The position numbers were made by a program, and so were the translations under genes. 64,000 nucleotides of DNA from Putridiphycobacter sp045107045 (GTDB lineage: Bacteria > Bacteroidota > Bacteroidia > Flavobacteriales_D > Crocinitomicaceae): positions 17,935-81,934 of the forward strand of contig JBGCFR010000045.1 of assembly GCA_045107045.1 (NCBI GenBank), written 5' to 3'. Positions 8,234-17,306 of the stretch are shown one piece after another. The first letter of the stretch is position 1. Each line of letters opens with the position of its first letter. Under the pieces are notes generated by a model. The model was not told the origin of the DNA. It saw nothing but the letters and a program-made list of their open reading frames with translations, and did no database searches.

Positions 8234-9223
8234 TTATTTTGTGGCCTTCAATTCAGCTATTCTTTCCCTTGCCAATAGTATAAAAATAGTAAAAACAAAT
8301 CCTGACAACGTTATTAATAGTGCAATAACTGCCCTTTTAGGTTTCGCTTTTTTATCTGGTAATTCCGCTGCACTATGTCTAATCGTTTGCTGAATATTAG
8401 TGGTAGCGTACTGCCTAGATTGATCATTGACATCTAAAATATTGGAATACCTTAAACTGAAAAACTCAGATAAATTGGAGTATATATCATAATCTGCCCC
8501 AAATTTTTGTGAGGCATCAATTTTGGTTTTAATCTCTTGTGAGGTGAATTTATCTCCAGACTTTTTTGCTGTTAAATAGTTGGCATATAAATCTCCTCGT
8601 TCATCTTTACTCACTACACCAGAATCAGACAGTGCTTTTAATCGATCAGAATAATCTCCCATCTCCTCTTTAATTAATGATACTTCGTGAGCAACAGCAT
8701 ACATGGGGCCAATAGCCCTTTGTCGTATCATTCTGTTCATTACGGTATCTACCAATCTAACAATGTCATTAGCCATGTCGGTTGCTAATTCAGGGTCTTT
8801 ATCGAAAACATCAATATTGATAGAGTTATAGCGAGTTCTGCTAAAAACAACATTGTTTTCGTATACTTTCTGGAACTCAAATTTAGGATTAGATTGATCT
8901 GGTTCTATTTCGTAATGGCTATATAGTTCATAAGCTGCTGTTAAACTATCCCTAATTTCAGGCGAGATTAGCACTTGTAAAAGTCTTTCAGCATCTGCTT
9001 CATCACCAAATTCAACAACACTATTTCTAGAATTATTATTAAAATCTACTGAATTGGATTTAGTAGGAAATACAATCGCTCTTGCCATATAGTAATTTGG
9101 CATTAGCAAAGAGACACCAACACCTACAACAAAAGCAATTGCGGTAACAATAATTATTGTTTTACGCTTAAGCCACAATAGCTTTAATAATTCGTTTGAA
9201 TTAAAGTTTGAAGATTCACTCAT
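8234..9223 (-). CDS. Wzz-type polysaccharide chain-length regulator
   Basis: A 329-residue inner-membrane protein with the polysaccharide co-polymerase layout. A cytoplasmic N-terminus leads into a first membrane helix (about residues 20-41). A long, largely helical periplasmic region contains the early 'PNYYMARAIVFPTK' segment typical of Wzz proteins, and a second membrane helix lies near the C-terminus (about 300-318, preceded by a Pro-Lys-Arg motif). There is no tyrosine-kinase domain. It would set chain length for the polymerase/ligase gene that follows 6 bases downstream. A TATTTTTG element just upstream (9245-9252) supports transcription starting here. Confidence 0.85.
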   Translation of the reverse strand: MSESSNFNSNELLKLLWLKRKTIIIVTAIAFVVGVGVSLLMPNYYMARAIVFPTKSNSVDFNNNSRNSVVEFGDEADAERLLQVLISPEIRDSLTAAYELYSHYEIEPDQSNPKFEFQKVYENNVVFSRTRYNSINIDVFDKDPELATDMANDIVRLVDTVMNRMIRQRAIGPMYAVAHEVSLIKEEMGDYSDRLKALSDSGVVSKDERGDLYANYLTAKKSGDKFTSQEIKTKIDASQKFGADYDIYSNLSEFFSLRYSNILDVNDQSRQYATTNIQQTIRHSAAELPDKKAKPKRAVIALLITLSGFVFTIFILLARERIAELKATK

Positions 9224-9244
9224 GTTTCAAAAGTATTTGTAATG

Positions 9245-9252
9245 CAAAAATA
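9245..9252 (-). promoter_or_regulatory. Candidate -7 element TATTTTTG before the wzz-like gene
   Basis: Exact TAnnTTTG on the minus strand, placing a transcription start about 16 bases before the ATG at 9223. A second match (TACTTTTG, 9228-9235) is too close to the start codon to be the functional one. Confidence 0.5.
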
Positions 9253-9322
9253 AAAAACTATCCCTTAAAGCATCATTTTAAGTGATAATTCATAGTGAAC
9301 GTAAAAAAAATGGTATTCGTAC

Positions 9323-10336
9323 CTAGGTATTAATTTTAATTGACTTTACTTTTTCAATATCTGAATCAGTAATGTGTAAATGTGTCACCAACCTCAGCCT
9401 GCCTTTGCCAAAAGCCATTAATAAAACATCATTTTCCTTGTATTGATGAATAATTTCAGCTTGTTTGTCAAAATTTTGCAATACAATGACTACAATATTG
9501 GTCTCTACACTAATGACAGTTTTTACCCATGATTCATTATTAAAAAATGACTCTAAGTCTTTAGCTCTTTTATGATCATCAGTCAATCGGTTAACATTAT
9601 GTTTTAATGCAAATAAACCACCGGCTGCAATAATTCCTGCCTGACGCATTCCGCCACCTAAGTATTTTCTAACTCGGCGAGACTTAGTAATAAACGCTTT
9701 ACTTCCGAGCAGTATTGAGCCAACTGGAGCGCCTAACCCTTTTGACAGACAAACTGATATACTGTCAAATGGTTTTGCGTATGATTTTATGTCTATATTA
9801 TTTTCTGTAAGGGCATTAAATACTCTAGCGCCATCTAAATGCAACTTGAGTTTATTTCGAGTACAAAATTCTTTTATTTTTAAAATGTCATTAAAATCAT
9901 ACACCGCTCCACCACCGCGGTTGGCAGTGTCTTCAAGACTAACTAGTTTTGTGATAGGATAGTGAATATCATTTGGATTGACTTGATCATCTAATAATTT
10001 AGGAATAATCCGACCTCTATTATCTCGAATAAAACGTGGAGAGGCTTGAGAATTTATCATCATGCCACCTCCTTCGTATCGGTATATATGCGATTCTTCA
10101 TGACAAATTACTTCATCACCAGGTTGTGTATGAACTTTTATGGCAATCTGATTGGTTTGAGTACCTGATGTGCAAAATAAACTTGCTTCAAATCCAAATA
10201 ATTCGGCGACATATTCTTCTAATTCAATAATGGTTGGGTCCTCCACAAAAACATCATCTCCAACAGGAGCGCTCATCATAAAATTGAGCATTTCAGGGGT
10301 TGGTTTTGTGACAGTATCACTTCTAAAATCAATCAT
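9323..10336 (-). CDS. Low-specificity L-threonine aldolase family enzyme
   Basis: A PLP-dependent fold-type-I enzyme that splits L-threonine or L-allo-threonine into glycine and acetaldehyde. The N-terminus MIDFRSDTVTKPTPEML is the family signature. Further matches are the GDDVFVEDPT block, HLDGARVFNA (the aspartate that holds the PLP ring nitrogen) and SVCLSKGLGAPVGS with the Schiff-base lysine at residue 189. The open frame extends 22 codons upstream to 10402, but that extension is not family-like. The ATG at 10336, which gives 337 residues, is therefore preferred. It is flanked by unrelated genes and is probably transcribed alone or with the DUF418 gene 90 bases upstream. Confidence 0.92.
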   Translation of the reverse strand: MIDFRSDTVTKPTPEMLNFMMSAPVGDDVFVEDPTIIELEEYVAELFGFEASLFCTSGTQTNQIAIKVHTQPGDEVICHEESHIYRYEGGGMMINSQASPRFIRDNRGRIIPKLLDDQVNPNDIHYPITKLVSLEDTANRGGGAVYDFNDILKIKEFCTRNKLKLHLDGARVFNALTENNIDIKSYAKPFDSISVCLSKGLGAPVGSILLGSKAFITKSRRVRKYLGGGMRQAGIIAAGGLFALKHNVNRLTDDHKRAKDLESFFNNESWVKTVISVETNIVVIVLQNFDKQAEIIHQYKENDVLLMAFGKGRLRLVTHLHITDSDIEKVKSIKINT

Positions 10337-10426
10337 TTTCTTATCTGGTTTTACTGGTGTGAAGATAACAGTTTTAAACCAATAATTTTGAGATACTCGC
10401 AAACTAAAGTATCATCACTTGTTAAA

Positions 10427-11587
10427 CTAATTATCTGCTATTTTACTTTTAATCAGCTTCCTCCATAGAAACTCAAGTGGACCAACAGGTCTGAATTTTA
10501 AATAGAAAAAGCTAAACCCTAAATTAATACTAAATATTAGGAATGAAATCAATACTAGGTCAGTAGGACGTAACTTTGCATAGTATCCCAAACCATAGCC
10601 GTAAAAAATAATTACACATATTAATGACTGTATGATGTAATTCGTTAATGCAAGCCGTCCAGTTTTAGATAGAATTCTAGTAAAAAAATGATTGCTTTGA
10701 AAAATAAGGCTAAATCCAAAAATGTAACCAATTCCCAATGTAGTTTCAAAAAAGACGTTAACACCTATTAGAATTGGTCTCCAAATTGGTTGTGAATCAA
10801 GGTCAATTGAATGAAATAAATCTGATTTATAATAAATCCATATCAAGCTAATTGTAATTAGTATGCTTGCGCTAGCAAGATATTTTTTTTTATTTCCTTT
10901 TATGCTAGCCAATAGAGATTTCCGAGCAGCATAAATTCCAATTAAAAAAAGTCCAAATGTCTTAGGGATATACCAAACTAAATTTTCAGGCATAAATGCC
11001 ACTAGTTCAAGCATCCTTAATTTAAATATCTCAATATAAGTTCCTTCCTGAAAAACAGTAATGAATTCATTTAATGTGGCTGGTTTTTCAGATTGAATCA
11101 TGGGCCAATCAAAACTAAGTACACCCAAATAGTAAATTGGTCTAAAAAATATGAATAGAATACCTATTGTTAAAACACTTTGATTTGATAATTTTATTAG
11201 GGGTAATACTAGTAAACCAAGCAAAGCATATGAGGCAAGAATATCTCCAAACCAAAAAAGTAAAATATGTATTAAACCGAAAAAGAGTAGAGTAATCATT
11301 CTTTTTACAAAGTAGGGTTTAAATTCTATTGGCTTAGAATGCTCTTGTAGTACAATTCCGTAACCAAATAAAAAAGCAAAAATTAATAAAAACTTACCTC
11401 CTGCTAACTCCACTACTATGTTTACTGCTGTTGCTTGAATTCCCTCAAATGCCCCATAAAAATCACTATAGTAACTAAGAGGCGCATGAAATACAAAAAT
11501 ATTGACCAAAAGAATGCCAAGTAAGGCAATTCCTCTCAGTGCATCCAATTCTTGAATTCTGTTTCTGACTGGTCTGTTAATCGACAT
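10427..11587 (-). CDS. DUF418 (YeiB-like) integral membrane protein
   Basis: A 386-residue protein with about ten membrane segments. It has the typical DUF418 opening: RIQELDALRGIALLGILLVN at about residues 10-29, followed by a short loop and a second helix with FAFLFGYG. The C-terminal third (ILSKTGRLALTNYIIQS...) matches the conserved DUF418 block. Members are related to acyltransferase-3-like membrane proteins and their substrate is unknown. It is on the same strand as its neighbours but separated from them by about 90 to 100 bases on each side, so its transcription unit is uncertain. Confidence 0.82.
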   Translation of the reverse strand: MSINRPVRNRIQELDALRGIALLGILLVNIFVFHAPLSYYSDFYGAFEGIQATAVNIVVELAGGKFLLIFAFLFGYGIVLQEHSKPIEFKPYFVKRMITLLFFGLIHILLFWFGDILASYALLGLLVLPLIKLSNQSVLTIGILFIFFRPIYYLGVLSFDWPMIQSEKPATLNEFITVFQEGTYIEIFKLRMLELVAFMPENLVWYIPKTFGLFLIGIYAARKSLLASIKGNKKKYLASASILITISLIWIYYKSDLFHSIDLDSQPIWRPILIGVNVFFETTLGIGYIFGFSLIFQSNHFFTRILSKTGRLALTNYIIQSLICVIIFYGYGLGYYAKLRPTDLVLISFLIFSINLGFSFFYLKFRPVGPLEFLWRKLIKSKIADN

Positions 11588-11691
11588 GTTTTAAGAAGGA
11601 TTAAAGCTTGAGTAAATGTAGTTATTTTAATAATGTTGCTGATGCAATTAAGTTTACTTTTTGATGCTTATTTAGACTTGATTTACTGTCT

Positions 11692-12387
11692 TCAACAAAT
11701 TAATAGTAGTCTGTTCTGCCCCATTTTTTCCTTGGGTGCTCTGTGAATACAAGGATTAGTTTGACTTTTAGGATGATCAACTGCCAATTTCCATAAGTTG
11801 CCAAGTCCAAGGTTTACGGGATTTGCTTCAGGAATAGCTTGATAATGCAGATCAAGGAAATACTCACTTAAAAATGATTCGAAACCTTCATTTGTTCCAT
11901 CATATATTTTTTTTAATTCGGCACGCACCTCAGGAATGAGTACTTTTTGCTTAGCTTGTGCATTCGGCAATATTTCACTCGATTCACCAAAGTAGGTGCA
12001 TAAAAAAGTGTCAGTAGGTATGGGTGAACGATCAGCATGCCATGAATAAACATCAGTTGGGAAAAATGAATCGCTATCATCTCGTTCGTATGAGCTGATT
12101 AAATTAAGAACTGGAGATGCACCATGTGCTTTCAATAGTTTTAAGTCATTTAAAATCGTTTTGCGAGCTTGTTTTCCTTGCTTACTGAGCTGAAGTTCTA
12201 ATAACTCCTCTCTATTAATTTCAATCATACTATCATTGAGTTCGATTTTGGAAACGATTTCAGAAAAATCACCTGTTAAAGTCCGTGCCCAGCAAATTGC
12301 ATTGACCTCTCCATCAAAAGGTGTCGAAATTAGATCCTGAAAGTTAGTGACATTTAGAATTTGATTCTTAGTATGAGGTATATACAC
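11692..12387 (-). CDS. DUF1826-like protein
   Basis: A 231-residue soluble protein without signal peptide. Two blocks resemble DUF1826 proteins: WHADRSPIPTDTFLCTYFG at about residues 120-138, and PCIHRAPKEKMGQNRLLLIC at the extreme C-terminus. The spacing of a His-X-Asp and a distant C-terminal His recalls the metal-binding triad of cupin-like Fe(II) oxygenases. That is an inference from motif shape only; no activity is established for the family. An insertion of about 50 residues lies between the two blocks. It follows the secreted-protein gene by 15 bases, so the two may be cotranscribed. Confidence 0.5.
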   Translation of the reverse strand: MYIPHTKNQILNVTNFQDLISTPFDGEVNAICWARTLTGDFSEIVSKIELNDSMIEINREELLELQLSKQGKQARKTILNDLKLLKAHGASPVLNLISSYERDDSDSFFPTDVYSWHADRSPIPTDTFLCTYFGESSEILPNAQAKQKVLIPEVRAELKKIYDGTNEGFESFLSEYFLDLHYQAIPEANPVNLGLGNLWKLAVDHPKSQTNPCIHRAPKEKMGQNRLLLIC

Positions 12388-12402
12388 ATTAGTAGTTTGA
12401 AG

Positions 12403-12987
12403 TTAGTATAATTCGTTTTTAAATGGCTTAAAACTGTTAAGTTGTGGCAGCGGACTTATATGTACTTCTTTTTCAACTTTCAAAGTAATTTCTGACGTTT
12501 CTTGGTTTTTAGACTGTTTCTTGTACTTCCCGGTTAGCAGATTAAATTTTGTTTCGGTAATACTTATGCCATCATAGGCCACATAACTAAAATGAGTGAG
12601 TTCAAATTTTCCATTCTCAAATAAGAATTCATAGCGAGAGTTCCCTTTAATGTAAAAGTCTAGCTGTAATTTCCCTTCTTCAATATAAACATCCGGGATT
12701 TGGCTTCCATTATGACTTCCATTCTTTTCAATTGGGTACATAGCTTCAACTATTTCAGTGGACGAAAAAAATAAACTCTGCATTCCGTTTTGTTGAGAAA
12801 AGAAGATTTCCAGTACTAAAGGTTTTGTTTCGTTCAGCGTATCCATAGATATGATGACCTTGTCCAATAAGCCATCATTGTTTAGATCACCTTCAGATTG
12901 TCTTATTATACAATTAAAACTTTCATGCTGCGAAAAGACATTTACGTAGGTCAAAAGTATGATAGCAAGAGTAAACGTTTTTTGCAT
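12403..12987 (-). CDS. Secreted protein with FG-GAP/EF-hand-like calcium loop
   Basis: A 194-residue exported protein with a signal peptide ending at about residue 19 (NVFSQ). Residues about 32-45 read GDLNNDGLLDKVII, a D-x-N-x-D-G-x-x-D calcium loop of the kind found in FG-GAP/VCBS-type propeller blades and dockerin-like repeats. Only one such unit is present, so it is not a full propeller. The rest is beta-rich and unrecognised. The start ATG at 12987 is supported by the signal peptide. Confidence 0.6.
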   Translation of the reverse strand: MQKTFTLAIILLTYVNVFSQHESFNCIIRQSEGDLNNDGLLDKVIISMDTLNETKPLVLEIFFSQQNGMQSLFFSSTEIVEAMYPIEKNGSHNGSQIPDVYIEEGKLQLDFYIKGNSRYEFLFENGKFELTHFSYVAYDGISITETKFNLLTGKYKKQSKNQETSEITLKVEKEVHISPLPQLNSFKPFKNELY

Positions 12988-13329
12988 TTTATTATATAGG
13001 TTTAAATTAAAAGTTCTATTTTTTATAATGGTTTATTACTCAAAATCAGTTAGGATTTTCCGACGTTGAGCTAAATTAATTAATTCAATTGAATTTCCTG
13101 CGAGGAAATTCCGCAATAACTAATTATACATGTTGTTACATGCTGGCTTACTGAGCAAATACTTCAGTTCGTTTTTTGCTAAATGAAAAGTTAAGTGGTT
13201 TTAAACTCATTATAATTACTATTTCCGTATTGTATTTTGCTTTATATTTTTTATTCTAATATATCTTTAAATATTTCTGTTCTTCAATCGCCTTTCAAGC
13301 TATTTGTAAATATAACATACTTCGGGCAG
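12988..13329. other. 342-bp gene-free interval
   Basis: No supported gene. It holds the palindromic intergenic element at 13061-13140 and otherwise AT-rich sequence. A minus-strand frame of 20 codons (MSLKPLNFSFSKKRTEVFAQ) exists but has nothing to support it. No ccoS-like gene is present, although one often follows a CcoI-type ATPase. Confidence 0.6.
13061..13140 (-). repeat. Structured intergenic element (attC-like or palindromic repeat)
   Basis: Read on the minus strand it begins AACAACATGTATAATTAG, has a central perfect hairpin (GGAAATTC pairing with GAATTTCC, positions 13091-13111, 9-bp stem, 3-base loop) and ends CTCAACGTCG. Intergenic elements with an AACAAC...TATAA start, a variable hairpin and a CAACG end are, as I recall, widespread in Bacteroidota and have an integron-attC-like layout. 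That comparison is from memory and only one full copy is visible here; a partial match to the first end lies at about 19957-19980. Confidence 0.45.
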
Positions 13330-15690
13330 CTATTTCAAGCGCTTCCCTTTCCAATTAGTCAATAAGGTCACTAAAAGCACAACAGAAATAGAGCTCAAAG
13401 GCATAAGTATGGCGGCAACTAATGGTTTTAAATGTCCAGTAACAGCAAAACTTAATCCCACCAAATTATAGCATAATGAAAATACGTAACTCCACTTAAC
13501 TACCCCCATATTATATCTGGCATACTGAATATATTGGTCCAGGTTTTTCAAATTATCACCATTTAAAATCGCATCTGATGAGGGTGAAAATGAATACACA
13601 TCATCTACCACACTAATTCCAATATCAGCAGTTTGGAGTGCGCCAGCATCATTTAAACCATCTCCTAACATCATAACCGAAGCTCCAGATTGCTGCAAAG
13701 CATCAATATAGGCCAATTTGTCTTCAGGTTTTTGATTAAATTTATAGACGGTATCTGCGGGCATTAATTCCATTAACTTTTCTCTTTCAGCTGAATTGTC
13801 GCCTGATAAAATATGGAGTTTAAACCCTTTCTGTTTTAAATGATGAAAGAGTTCAGTCATGCCATGACGGTAAAAATTTTCAATCACAAATGCGCCTTTA
13901 ATTGCCGCGTTTATTGATACACTAACCCGTGTTTTTTGATCAGTAAATTGAGCACCAATCCAATCTTTATGGCCAATTTTATATATGGATTGATCAACTT
14001 TTCCACTAATTCCCTTGCCTTGAATTTCTTCAAATTCACTTAAGTTGCCAGTATAGGCATCTTTAATATAACCAGAAATTTGCCTGCTTAATGGATGAGC
14101 CGAGTTCATTGTCATCCGCTTAATAATAGACATTTCAAGTTGACTTAAATGGTCGCCTTCCCACCTTATTGAACTCAAATTGTTTTGTGTGATCGTTCCC
14201 GTTTTATCAAATACTATATGGGTGACTTTGGCAATTGGTTCCACTACATGAACTGAGCGCAAATAGAAACCTTTCCGCCCAAATACACGAATACCATTGC
14301 CATATGTGAAGGGGACAGATAGGGCTATTGCACAAGGGCAAGCCACAATTAATACCGATACCACAACAAAAGCTGCTTGACTGGAATCTATGAAATACCA
14401 ATACAACCCTGCTGTAGCTGCAATTAACATTAAATAGATGGTGAATCGCTGGCTAATAACATCTGTTAATGTTTTTTTTTCTTCTTTTTGATCAAAAATT
14501 GGATTATTCCATAGTTGTGTTAAATAACTATTTTCTATTTTTTTATCAATTATGATTTCTATTGCTTCTCCAGTTTGTCTGCCACCAGCATACAGCTTAT
14601 CCCCACTTTGTTTTTCTATGGCAATCGACTCGCCAGTTACAAAACTATAGTCAATTCTGCCATCACCTAATTTTAAAACTGCATCAGATGGAATCAGTTC
14701 GTTATTCCTAATACGCAACACATCACCAATTTCAACATTCCTTAATGAAGTAATGCTTTCCACATTGTTAACAACCTTTGTAACCGCTATTGGAAAATAG
14801 GATTTATAATCACGTTCAAAATTAATGGCACTGTAAGTTTGTAGCTGAAACCATTTACCAATTAATAGAAAGAAAATGAGTCCAATAAAAGAGTCAAAAT
14901 ACCCCGCGCCATGCTCTAGGAGAACCTCATATAAGGAACGAAAATATAACGCAAAAATGCCAATGGTAATAGGTACATCAATATTAATTCTGTGGTTTTT
15001 TAATGCTTTGTAGGCAGATACAATATAATCTTTAGCACCATAAACTAAAACTGGTATTGAAAATATTAAGTTCAAATAATTAAAAGTTTGTTGAAAATTT
15101 TTATCTCGACTACCAATTCCAAGGTATTCAGGAAAACTAAGTAGCATTACATTCCCAAAACAAAAACCAGATAATCCAATTTTAAAAATAAGCGATTTAT
15201 TAGATTTAGTTTGTTTGACTTTATCATAATCCTCAAGAGTAATAGACGGCGGGTAGCCAATAGAAGCTAACAGTTCAGCCACCGCTTTTAATGATGTTTT
15301 GGATTCATTAAAAGAAATTTCTGCTTCCTTTTTAATGAAAAACACTTGCGAAGACATGATGCCTGGTGCCAGTTTGTTAAGCCTTTCTAGCAGCCAAAGA
15401 CAAGAGCTACAATGAATTTGAGGCAGAAATAATTTAATTTTTATGGTGGTTCCTTCTTGAAAAAGAATGAGTTTGTCTTTAAACTCCTGTAGGTCCAAAA
15501 AATTATATTTACCTCTAAATGTTTTGTTCGCTTTTATACCTGGAGTGCTATCTTCAAAATTGTAATACGAATCCAAATCTGACCCACTAAGAATATCAAA
15601 AACGGTTTTACAGCCTTGACAACAAAATGTTTTATCATCAAAATAGACTTTCTCTTCGCAATTATCTCCACAATGATAGCATTGAGTCAT
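13330..15690 (-). CDS. ccoI: Copper-type P1B ATPase, CcoI/FixI-like
   Basis: A 786-residue heavy-metal-translocating P-type ATPase. The N-terminus has a cysteine cluster (C4, C7, C11, C23, C24, C27) typical of the CcoI/FixI subgroup. It is followed by an HMA domain with CSSC at 94-97, about eight membrane helices, the ion-channel motif CPC at 451-453, the phosphorylation motif DKTGT starting at D495, the SAHP nucleotide-binding motif and GDGLNDAGAL. CcoI proteins pump copper for assembly of cbb3-type cytochrome oxidase. No ccoN, ccoO, ccoP or ccoS gene is in this window, so the cbb3 link rests on the N-terminal cysteine pattern. A general copper exporter is the alternative. The gene is divergent from the histidine kinase gene, 74 bases away. 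Confidence 0.82.
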   Translation of the reverse strand: MTQCYHCGDNCEEKVYFDDKTFCCQGCKTVFDILSGSDLDSYYNFEDSTPGIKANKTFRGKYNFLDLQEFKDKLILFQEGTTIKIKLFLPQIHCSSCLWLLERLNKLAPGIMSSQVFFIKKEAEISFNESKTSLKAVAELLASIGYPPSITLEDYDKVKQTKSNKSLIFKIGLSGFCFGNVMLLSFPEYLGIGSRDKNFQQTFNYLNLIFSIPVLVYGAKDYIVSAYKALKNHRINIDVPITIGIFALYFRSLYEVLLEHGAGYFDSFIGLIFFLLIGKWFQLQTYSAINFERDYKSYFPIAVTKVVNNVESITSLRNVEIGDVLRIRNNELIPSDAVLKLGDGRIDYSFVTGESIAIEKQSGDKLYAGGRQTGEAIEIIIDKKIENSYLTQLWNNPIFDQKEEKKTLTDVISQRFTIYLMLIAATAGLYWYFIDSSQAAFVVVSVLIVACPCAIALSVPFTYGNGIRVFGRKGFYLRSVHVVEPIAKVTHIVFDKTGTITQNNLSSIRWEGDHLSQLEMSIIKRMTMNSAHPLSRQISGYIKDAYTGNLSEFEEIQGKGISGKVDQSIYKIGHKDWIGAQFTDQKTRVSVSINAAIKGAFVIENFYRHGMTELFHHLKQKGFKLHILSGDNSAEREKLMELMPADTVYKFNQKPEDKLAYIDALQQSGASVMMLGDGLNDAGALQTADIGISVVDDVYSFSPSSDAILNGDNLKNLDQYIQYARYNMGVVKWSYVFSLCYNLVGLSFAVTGHLKPLVAAILMPLSSISVVLLVTLLTNWKGKRLK

Positions 15691-15764
15691 TAATTATCAT
15701 TTATAATTTGGGTAAAATTAATTAGGAAGTCCTAACTTTAACCTATCAAAAATCATAATTTAAA

Positions 15765-17306
15765 ATGACTTACCCAAACCTTGTTAATTTCGAAGAAAAC
15801 AATCATTTTTTCAAATTGATATTTAAAAGTATTGAGGAGGGACTAATTATTTCAAATGCTGATGGAGTTATCGTATTTATTAATTATAGAACGCAAGAAT
15901 TATTTGGTTATGATGAGTCTGAACTTATTGGTCAAAAAGTTGAGGTATTGATTCCTTTAAAGCATCATCATAATCATGCTGGACATAGGGAGTCGTATGT
16001 TGAAAAACCCACTAGAAGAAGCATGGGAAGCGGCCGAACCTTAGAAGGATTGAGAAAAAATGGGTCCACTTTTTATACTGAAATTGGTTTAAATCATATC
16101 GATATTGAAGGGCATAAATATATTGTAGCCTTGATTACTGATACTTCAAAAAGGGTAGAAGCTGAACAAAAAATAAGACAACTTAATTCAGACTTAGAGA
16201 CAAAAGTTTTTGAGCGAACAAAAGCGTTAGAAGAGAGTCAGATTTTATATACTGCTGTTGCCCAAAATTTTCCTAACGGAACCATTAATGTTTTTGATAA
16301 AAATTTGAATTATATTTTTGCTGAAGGAAAAGAATTGTTTAAACTGGGTATTACATCAAAAAAATTAATAGGTACCAGTTATTTAGCACGCTTATCAGCA
16401 TCTGTTAGACCAATGATTGAGTCAGCTTTAAGGGAGGTGTTCAAGGGAAAGAAAAAGGATTTTGAGGTTAATTATAAAGACGAGTACTACAACATTAATG
16501 CTGTTCCTTTGTTTAATGAGAAAAAGAAAATAGATAAAATTCTAGTCGTAGAAAAAAACATTACCCAGCAGAAATTGGCTAAGCAACAATTGGAGGATGC
16601 ATTAAAAAAAGAGAAAGAATTGAGTGAAATGAAGTCTCGTTTTGTGTCAATGGCTTCGCATGAATTCCGTACTCCTTTAAGTACAATTTTGTCTTCCAAT
16701 TCATTAATCGAAAAATATATTGAGGTAGGGGATTACCACAAGACAGAAAAACATTTAAAAAGAGTAAAAAACTCAGTAAAAGGTTTAACTGATATTTTGA
16801 ATGATTTTTTATCTACTGATAAGCTTGAAAGTAATTTAATTTCTACTAACCCTGCTTATTTCGATTATCAATTATTTGTAGATGAGGTAAAAGAAGATTT
16901 GCAATTGATGTGTCAAGAAGGGCAAGAAATTGTGAGTGAAATTGTGGGAGATTTGAAGATGGAAGTATATACGGATCGTAATATCTTAAAGAACATTCTA
17001 TTTAATTTACTGACCAATGCTATTAAGTACTCCAGTGAAAATCAAACTATTTATTTTAAAAGTAAAATTGATAAGTTTCAAATAGAAATCAAAATAATTG
17101 ATAATGGTATAGGTATTCCCAAAAAAGATCAAGAAAAACTCTTTACCCGTTTCTATAGAGCAGAAAATGCAACCAATATAAAAGGAACTGGTTTGGGATT
17201 GGTGATTGTAAAAAGTTATTTAAATTTGTTAAATGGTGTTATCACTTATGAAAGTATTGAAAATAAGGGATCAACCTTTACCATAATTATACCTAGTACT
17301 CCATGA
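15765..17306 (+). CDS. PAS-domain sensor histidine kinase
   Basis: A 513-residue soluble hybrid-free sensor kinase. PAS domain 1 is at about residues 17-130, followed by a coiled coil (130-160) and PAS domain 2 (160-270). The HisKA dimerisation domain has the phospho-accepting histidine H299 in SMASHEFRTPLSTI. The HATPase_c domain at about 395-510 has an N-box (LLTNAIKYSS), DNGIGIP and GTGLGL. No membrane segments or signal peptide are visible, so it senses a cytoplasmic signal such as a redox state or small molecule; no heme or flavin ligand can be assigned. Its stop overlaps the start of the downstream regulator by 4 bases (ATGA), so the two are translationally coupled and are partners. Confidence 0.92.
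   Translation: MTYPNLVNFEENNHFFKLIFKSIEEGLIISNADGVIVFINYRTQELFGYDESELIGQKVEVLIPLKHHHNHAGHRESYVEKPTRRSMGSGRTLEGLRKNGSTFYTEIGLNHIDIEGHKYIVALITDTSKRVEAEQKIRQLNSDLETKVFERTKALEESQILYTAVAQNFPNGTINVFDKNLNYIFAEGKELFKLGITSKKLIGTSYLARLSASVRPMIESALREVFKGKKKDFEVNYKDEYYNINAVPLFNEKKKIDKILVVEKNITQQKLAKQQLEDALKKEKELSEMKSRFVSMASHEFRTPLSTILSSNSLIEKYIEVGDYHKTEKHLKRVKNSVKGLTDILNDFLSTDKLESNLISTNPAYFDYQLFVDEVKEDLQLMCQEGQEIVSEIVGDLKMEVYTDRNILKNILFNLLTNAIKYSSENQTIYFKSKIDKFQIEIKIIDNGIGIPKKDQEKLFTRFYRAENATNIKGTGLGLVIVKSYLNLLNGVITYESIENKGSTFTIIIPSTP

Noticed and set aside
10337..10402. N-terminal extension of the threonine aldolase by 22 codons
   Set aside because: The extension has no family similarity; the family begins at the MIDFRSDTVT motif, whose ATG is at 10336.
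13150..13215. 20-codon minus-strand frame downstream of the copper ATPase, considered as ccoS
   Set aside because: No membrane helix and no CcoS-like sequence.
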